Part shown: piece after piece, positions 60,432-64,000 of the stretch
Layout: each line of letters opens with the position of its first letter
Numbering within the stretch: position 1 is the stretch's first letter
NCBI GenBank assembly: GCA_029204225.1
Contig: CM055102.1
Location: 8,042,587 to 8,106,586, forward strand
Source of the DNA: Diphasiastrum complanatum
Taxonomy: Eukaryota; Streptophyta; Lycopodiopsida; Lycopodiales; Lycopodiaceae
Direction: 5' to 3'
DNA length: 64,000 nt
Notes under the pieces: model-generated
The model's database searches: none
What the model saw: the letters and a program-made list of their open reading frames with translations, nothing else
Told to the model about the DNA's origin: nothing
Program-made: the position numbers and the translations under genes

Positions 60432-60605
60432 TGTTGATTTTCACATGTGTGGACTGTCCACTACATGTACTTGTGATCTCCTAAGGTGTGTAGATGCACC
60501 AAGATCAAGACTAGATTGAGATTCAAGATCAATCTTGAATCCTATGGCAAAAACACACTACTACATGCATTCAATCACTTCCAACTCTCACTCACACGTG
60601 TGGGA
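60432..60605 (-). repeat. 5' LTR of the G/H element, split by element I
   Basis: It matches the inner 174 bases of the E-type LTR up to CACACGTGTGGGA and stops where the element I LTR starts. The remainder should lie beyond the window, on the far side of I. Confidence 0.9.
60601..60605. other. Target site of element I, left copy
   Basis: TGGGA precedes the I LTR. The uninterrupted E LTR reads TGGGA then AGTATT at this point. Confidence 0.7.
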
Positions 60606-61258
60606 TGTGAAAAATTGTCAACTAGTAGTATTTTCCTAACTTGAGATTTTGTAGGCCTATGGCCAAATAAAAGTTAGAGATAGGTTCATACATGTATGTA
60701 GAGGCCCAAAGTATGTGTACACTACTTTTGAGGTCACATTAATTAGAGGAGGTCGAGTGTGGAGCTCTTCTATTGGCTCATAATTTGGTGCATTCCTATT
60801 TGACCAAATTTCTAGGTAGATGGGTGAATCCTATTGGACCCCAATTTTAGCCTATCATAAGACAAGTGGCCAAGAGGCACTATGGCTGCTATAAATAGCC
60901 ATCTCCACGAGTATGTACACATCTCATTTTCATTCTATTGAATGAATGTTATGCTCTTTGAAGATCCATCTTCTTCTCTCTCACTTTTTTGTTCATATCT
61001 TGCATTCTAGCCACTAGAATTGTGATTTCTTTGTTGCTATGGCTTCACACGTGTGAAATGCAGGTTGTAGGCTCTGAAGTACGGACAGGGACAGCAAGTT
61101 TCTGTTTGTGGAAGCTTATGATCAGATCTTGATGTTTAGTTGATGTTTAGTATGCTTAACATCACAATTTCTATCATTTTTTCAATCTAGATGTGCATAA
61201 CTTCCATGGCCAAGATCTTTATGAAACTTTAGCATCTTTTGGATCTGAGTTTTTCACA
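60606..61258 (+). repeat. Element I 5' LTR (653 bp)
   Basis: It starts TGTGAAAAATTGTCAAC and ends GTTTTTCACA against the PBS; both termini resemble those of element A. It holds TTCACACGTGTGAA at 61044-61057 and a good TATA box at 60890-60897. Confidence 0.92.
60890..60897 (+). promoter_or_regulatory. TATA box in the element I LTR
   Basis: CTATAAATAG lies 285 bases into the LTR, the usual U3 location. Transcription would start about 30 bases downstream. Confidence 0.6.
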
Positions 61259-61270
61259 TGGTATCAGAGC
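61259..61270 (+). other. Element I primer-binding site
   Basis: TGGTATCAGAGC, exact initiator-Met type, directly after the LTR. Confidence 0.95.
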
Positions 61271-61867
61271 ATTAGGCGGCCAAATGTGCAGGTTTTGCCA
61301 GATTTAGAAGAGATTTGTGGGCGAGTTTGCTTTTGTAGCATTCCAATCAAGTTTCTAGCTAAAAATCTTGTTGATTTATGTGTAGAAATTGGATCTTTGT
61401 GATCAAAACATCATTTGTATGCATTTCAATTGAAGTAGGGCGAATTCCCTCTGTACTTATCAGAATAAGGAGACAAAATTTGTTTTGGAAAGAGGGAGAT
61501 GCAAGATCCAACAAGATCCTATTAGTTTTCCATTCTAGCATATAGTTTTTTGATTCAATTTCTTGCTTCTTCATGTCAAAAACTTCAAAATTGATGTAAC
61601 CCTCTGATTTTCAGTTTGCTGAATGATTCAAGAGTGTATTTCAATCTTAGGAGTGAGGGAAAAGCAAGTATATTGAGGTTTGGTCTTGGTTTGATCAAGA
61701 AATCATAAAACTAGTGGCTAAAATTGAGGAAAAAGTGAGGAAAAGAGAGAAAAAGTAAGGTTTTAGGTTCCAAATCTTTGTGATTTCTTCTTGTGTTTCA
61801 TTTGTTGATTCAAGAGAGTGCTTAGTGCATTGGAACAGGTCAAAGATCAGAGATCAATCATTGCAAC
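61271..61867 (+). other. Element I leader
   Basis: 597 bases, non-coding. It contains the 19-base string shared with the arm tails (near 61774). Confidence 0.8.
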
Positions 61868-64000
61868 ATGGCTACAAATGGAGGCTACATGTTGGAAAGC
61901 AATGATAGGCTTACCTCCCTCAACTATTCTACTTGGAAAGTAAGGATGGAGTCTTTGCTTGAGATGAATGAGTTGATGGATATTGTTGTAGGTGTGGAGG
62001 AGAGACCTTTGGCACCTCAAGAACAATTGAGGTATGACAAGAGGGCAAAGAAAGCCCTTCACATGATCAAGATGAATGTGACAAATGAGCTTATCAAAGA
62101 GGTTGGTAAGTGCACATCATCTAGTGAAGCTTGGGAAGCCTTGAAGAAGGTTTATGAATCCAAGTCTACTTCTAGAGTGTTGACTTTAAGAAGGCAAATC
62201 TTTTCTTGTATGCAAAAGAAGAGTGAGAGTGGACATGCTTTTGTTTTGAGAGTTAAAGCATTGAATGATGAGTTAGCATGCATTAATGATGGCATAAATA
62301 ATGAGGAGCTTGTTCAAGTGATTCTCAATGGCTTGTTGGATGATCATGCTAATCTTGTTCAAAGTTATGCTATCCAAAAATGTTTACCAAGTGTTGGAGA
62401 CTTGCAAGAGGTCTTGTTGGCTGAAGAATTCAGGTTGCAAGCAAGAGTGGGAGCATCTTCTACATCTCAAGGAGGAGAAGAGGAGGCAATGTTCTCTAAA
62501 GGCAAGTTCAAGGGCAAAGGTAAAAGCAATTGGTCTAAAGGGCAAGACCAAGGTGAGCACTCTACTTTTGGCAAAAAGAAGGATAGATCTAAGCTAAAAT
62601 GTTTCTATTGTGGAGTCAAAGGGCATTTTGCTAGTGATTGTTTCAAGAAAAAGAGGGATCAAGGGGAAAAGCAAACCAATCTAACTATTGATGAGGGTGG
62701 GGATGAGCTTCTTTCAAATGATGCTTTTGTTATGTCATCTTGCTTGTTGGCTAATCATGGAGACATTGATCCTTGGTGGATTGATAGTGGAGCCACTTCT
62801 CATATGACATATCATAAAGAGTATTTTTCATCTTTAATGGCATTTGATGGTGATAGGAAGGTAATCTATACCGCAAATGATGGTGAGTGTACAATCAAGG
62901 GGATTGGCACAATTCCTATTTCACTTTCTACAAATAGGAATATAGAATTGAAAGATGTTTTGCTCATTCCATCCATTACCAAGAACTTACTTAGTGTAAG
63001 CCAAATGCTTGACAAAGGATTCAAAGTTGAGTTTGATGGTGATGCTTGCTTGATCAAAAAGGGGTGTAGTATCATTGCAAAAGGGAAAAGGCAAGGGAAA
63101 TTGTTCAAGCTTGATGCATGTGTTGTTGCTAACCAAGTTGGATGCATGGCAAATGAACAAATGTCAATTCAAGAGGTATGGCATAAAAGGATGGGACATC
63201 TCAACTACAAGGCCTTGGAGGTAATAGCCAAAAAGGAGGTAGTAAGGGGACTTCCCAAGTCTCTTACTTGCTTGAATCATGTTTGTGAAGAATGTGCTTT
63301 GTCTAAATCACATAGATTGCCATATACTAGATCTATATCTAGATCTAAGATGCCTTTTTCTCTCTTGCATTCGGATATTCATGATGTTACTACAATTAGC
63401 AATGGAGGTGCTAAGATGTATGTAACTTTCATTGATGATTTTAGTAGATTTTGTTGGGTTTATCTACTAAAGAGCAAGGATGAGGTGTTTGATGTGTTTG
63501 TCAAGTTCAAAGTTGCTATTGAGACTCAATTTACAACCAAAATCAAATGCTTGAGGAGCGACAATGGTGGTGAATACATTTCTAACAAATTCAAAGCCTT
63601 TTGCGATGAGCATGGGATCAAGAGGGAGTACACATGTCCAAGAACACCACAACAAAATGGAGTGGCCGAGAGGAAGAATAGAACCTTGTGTGAGAGTGCA
63701 AAGGCAATGAGATTGAATGCTAATCTTCCTAAACCTTTTTGGAGTGATGCTTTGTTGTGTGCAAATTTCCTATGCAATAGATGGCCAAGTGTTGTATTGG
63801 AAGGAAAAACCCCTTTTGAAGCTTTGTTTGGTATGAAGCCTAATGTCAAGTTTCTAAGAACTTTTGGATGCATTTGCTACTTCAACATTACTCTTGATGA
63901 TAGAACTAAGGAGGATCCATCTTCAAGAAAGGGCATTTTTGTTGGTTATAGTGAAGTAAGCAAAGCATATAGGATTTATGTTCCTTCAATCAAGAAAGTG
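61868..64000 (+). CDS. Element I gag-pol, intact as far as seen (711 codons, runs off the window)
   Basis: I read the frame codon by codon from the ATG at 61868 to base 64000 and found no stop. Domains by residue: UBN2-type Gag about 1-200; CCHC knuckle CFYCGVKGHFASDC about 247-260; aspartic protease WWIDSGATSHM about 304; pre-integrase HKRMGHLNYKALE about 439; CEECALSKSH about 475; integrase core D in HSDIH about 503, D in LRSDNGGEYIS about 563 and E in NGVAERKNRT about 600; then the KPNVKFLRTFGC block and VGYSEVSKAYRIYVP at the edge. RT and RNase H should follow outside the window. It is a close relative of element A and is likely to be autonomous. Confidence 0.95.
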   Translation, partial: MATNGGYMLESNDRLTSLNYSTWKVRMESLLEMNELMDIVVGVEERPLAPQEQLRYDKRAKKALHMIKMNVTNELIKEVGKCTSSSEAWEALKKVYESKSTSRVLTLRRQIFSCMQKKSESGHAFVLRVKALNDELACINDGINNEELVQVILNGLLDDHANLVQSYAIQKCLPSVGDLQEVLLAEEFRLQARVGASSTSQGGEEEAMFSKGKFKGKGKSNWSKGQDQGEHSTFGKKKDRSKLKCFYCGVKGHFASDCFKKKRDQGEKQTNLTIDEGGDELLSNDAFVMSSCLLANHGDIDPWWIDSGATSHMTYHKEYFSSLMAFDGDRKVIYTANDGECTIKGIGTIPISLSTNRNIELKDVLLIPSITKNLLSVSQMLDKGFKVEFDGDACLIKKGCSIIAKGKRQGKLFKLDACVVANQVGCMANEQMSIQEVWHKRMGHLNYKALEVIAKKEVVRGLPKSLTCLNHVCEECALSKSHRLPYTRSISRSKMPFSLLHSDIHDVTTISNGGAKMYVTFIDDFSRFCWVYLLKSKDEVFDVFVKFKVAIETQFTTKIKCLRSDNGGEYISNKFKAFCDEHGIKREYTCPRTPQQNGVAERKNRTLCESAKAMRLNANLPKPFWSDALLCANFLCNRWPSVVLEGKTPFEALFGMKPNVKFLRTFGCICYFNITLDDRTKEDPSSRKGIFVGYSEVSKAYRIYVPSIKKV

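Overview
The window is a repeat-dense stretch of nuclear DNA from a land plant. The evidence is the mass of plant-type Ty1/copia elements primed by initiator-Met tRNA (TGGTATCAGAGC next to the LTRs), an Athila/Tat-like Ty3 remnant, and one intact host-type gene with the ADELF...G..LPL signature of the plant DUF1645 / membrane-associated kinase regulator group. I cannot fix the lineage; a large-genome plant such as a fern, lycophyte, gymnosperm or repeat-rich angiosperm would all fit.

Left block (1-13.5 kb). An intact copia element A (2640-9069, minus) has two ~655-bp LTRs, PBS, PPT, one 1317-codon gag-pol frame and a TGGTC target duplication. It sits inside the protease region of an older dead copia copy B (2220-2639 plus 9070-11058). 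This nest is bracketed by two inverted arms of another dead copia family (1-2219 and 11453-13469) that share the same internal deletion.

Middle block (13.5-34 kb). After 2.4 kb of unassigned DNA comes a decayed plus-strand copia copy C (15881-19720). Element D follows (LTR, PBS, leader, start of gag). It is interrupted by copia element E (22686 to about 28612, minus) and truncated Tork-like copia F (28613-33497, minus), and a partial second D LTR lies at 33498-33884, ending in a 92-bp AG microsatellite.

Low-TE island (34-46.5 kb). This holds the intact DUF1645/MAKR-like gene (36470-37771, minus), a double hairpin, an intact 350-bp MITE, a two-exon unknown gene K (41967-42814, plus) and a multi-exon unknown pseudogene J (43400-45897, minus) with good splice sites but three in-frame stops. 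K and J converge.

Right block (46.5-64 kb). After a 116-bp TC microsatellite come an Athila-like LTR and PBS, scraps of Ty3 pol in both orientations with a copia LTR/leader between them, and a field of short palindromes. Next is an E-family element split in its integrase: the half running from integrase to 3' LTR points plus (54450-57552) and the half running from 5' LTR to integrase points minus (58086-60605). A MITE is broken at the same two points. Both are explained by one 3.6-kb inversion. Last is a plus-strand element I, related to A, inserted into the 5' LTR of that E-family copy; its gag-pol frame is open from 61868 to the window edge.

Apart from the MAKR-like gene and perhaps K, every long reading frame belongs to a retrotransposon or is decayed. 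Element A is the only complete autonomous copy in view, and I looks intact as far as it is visible.
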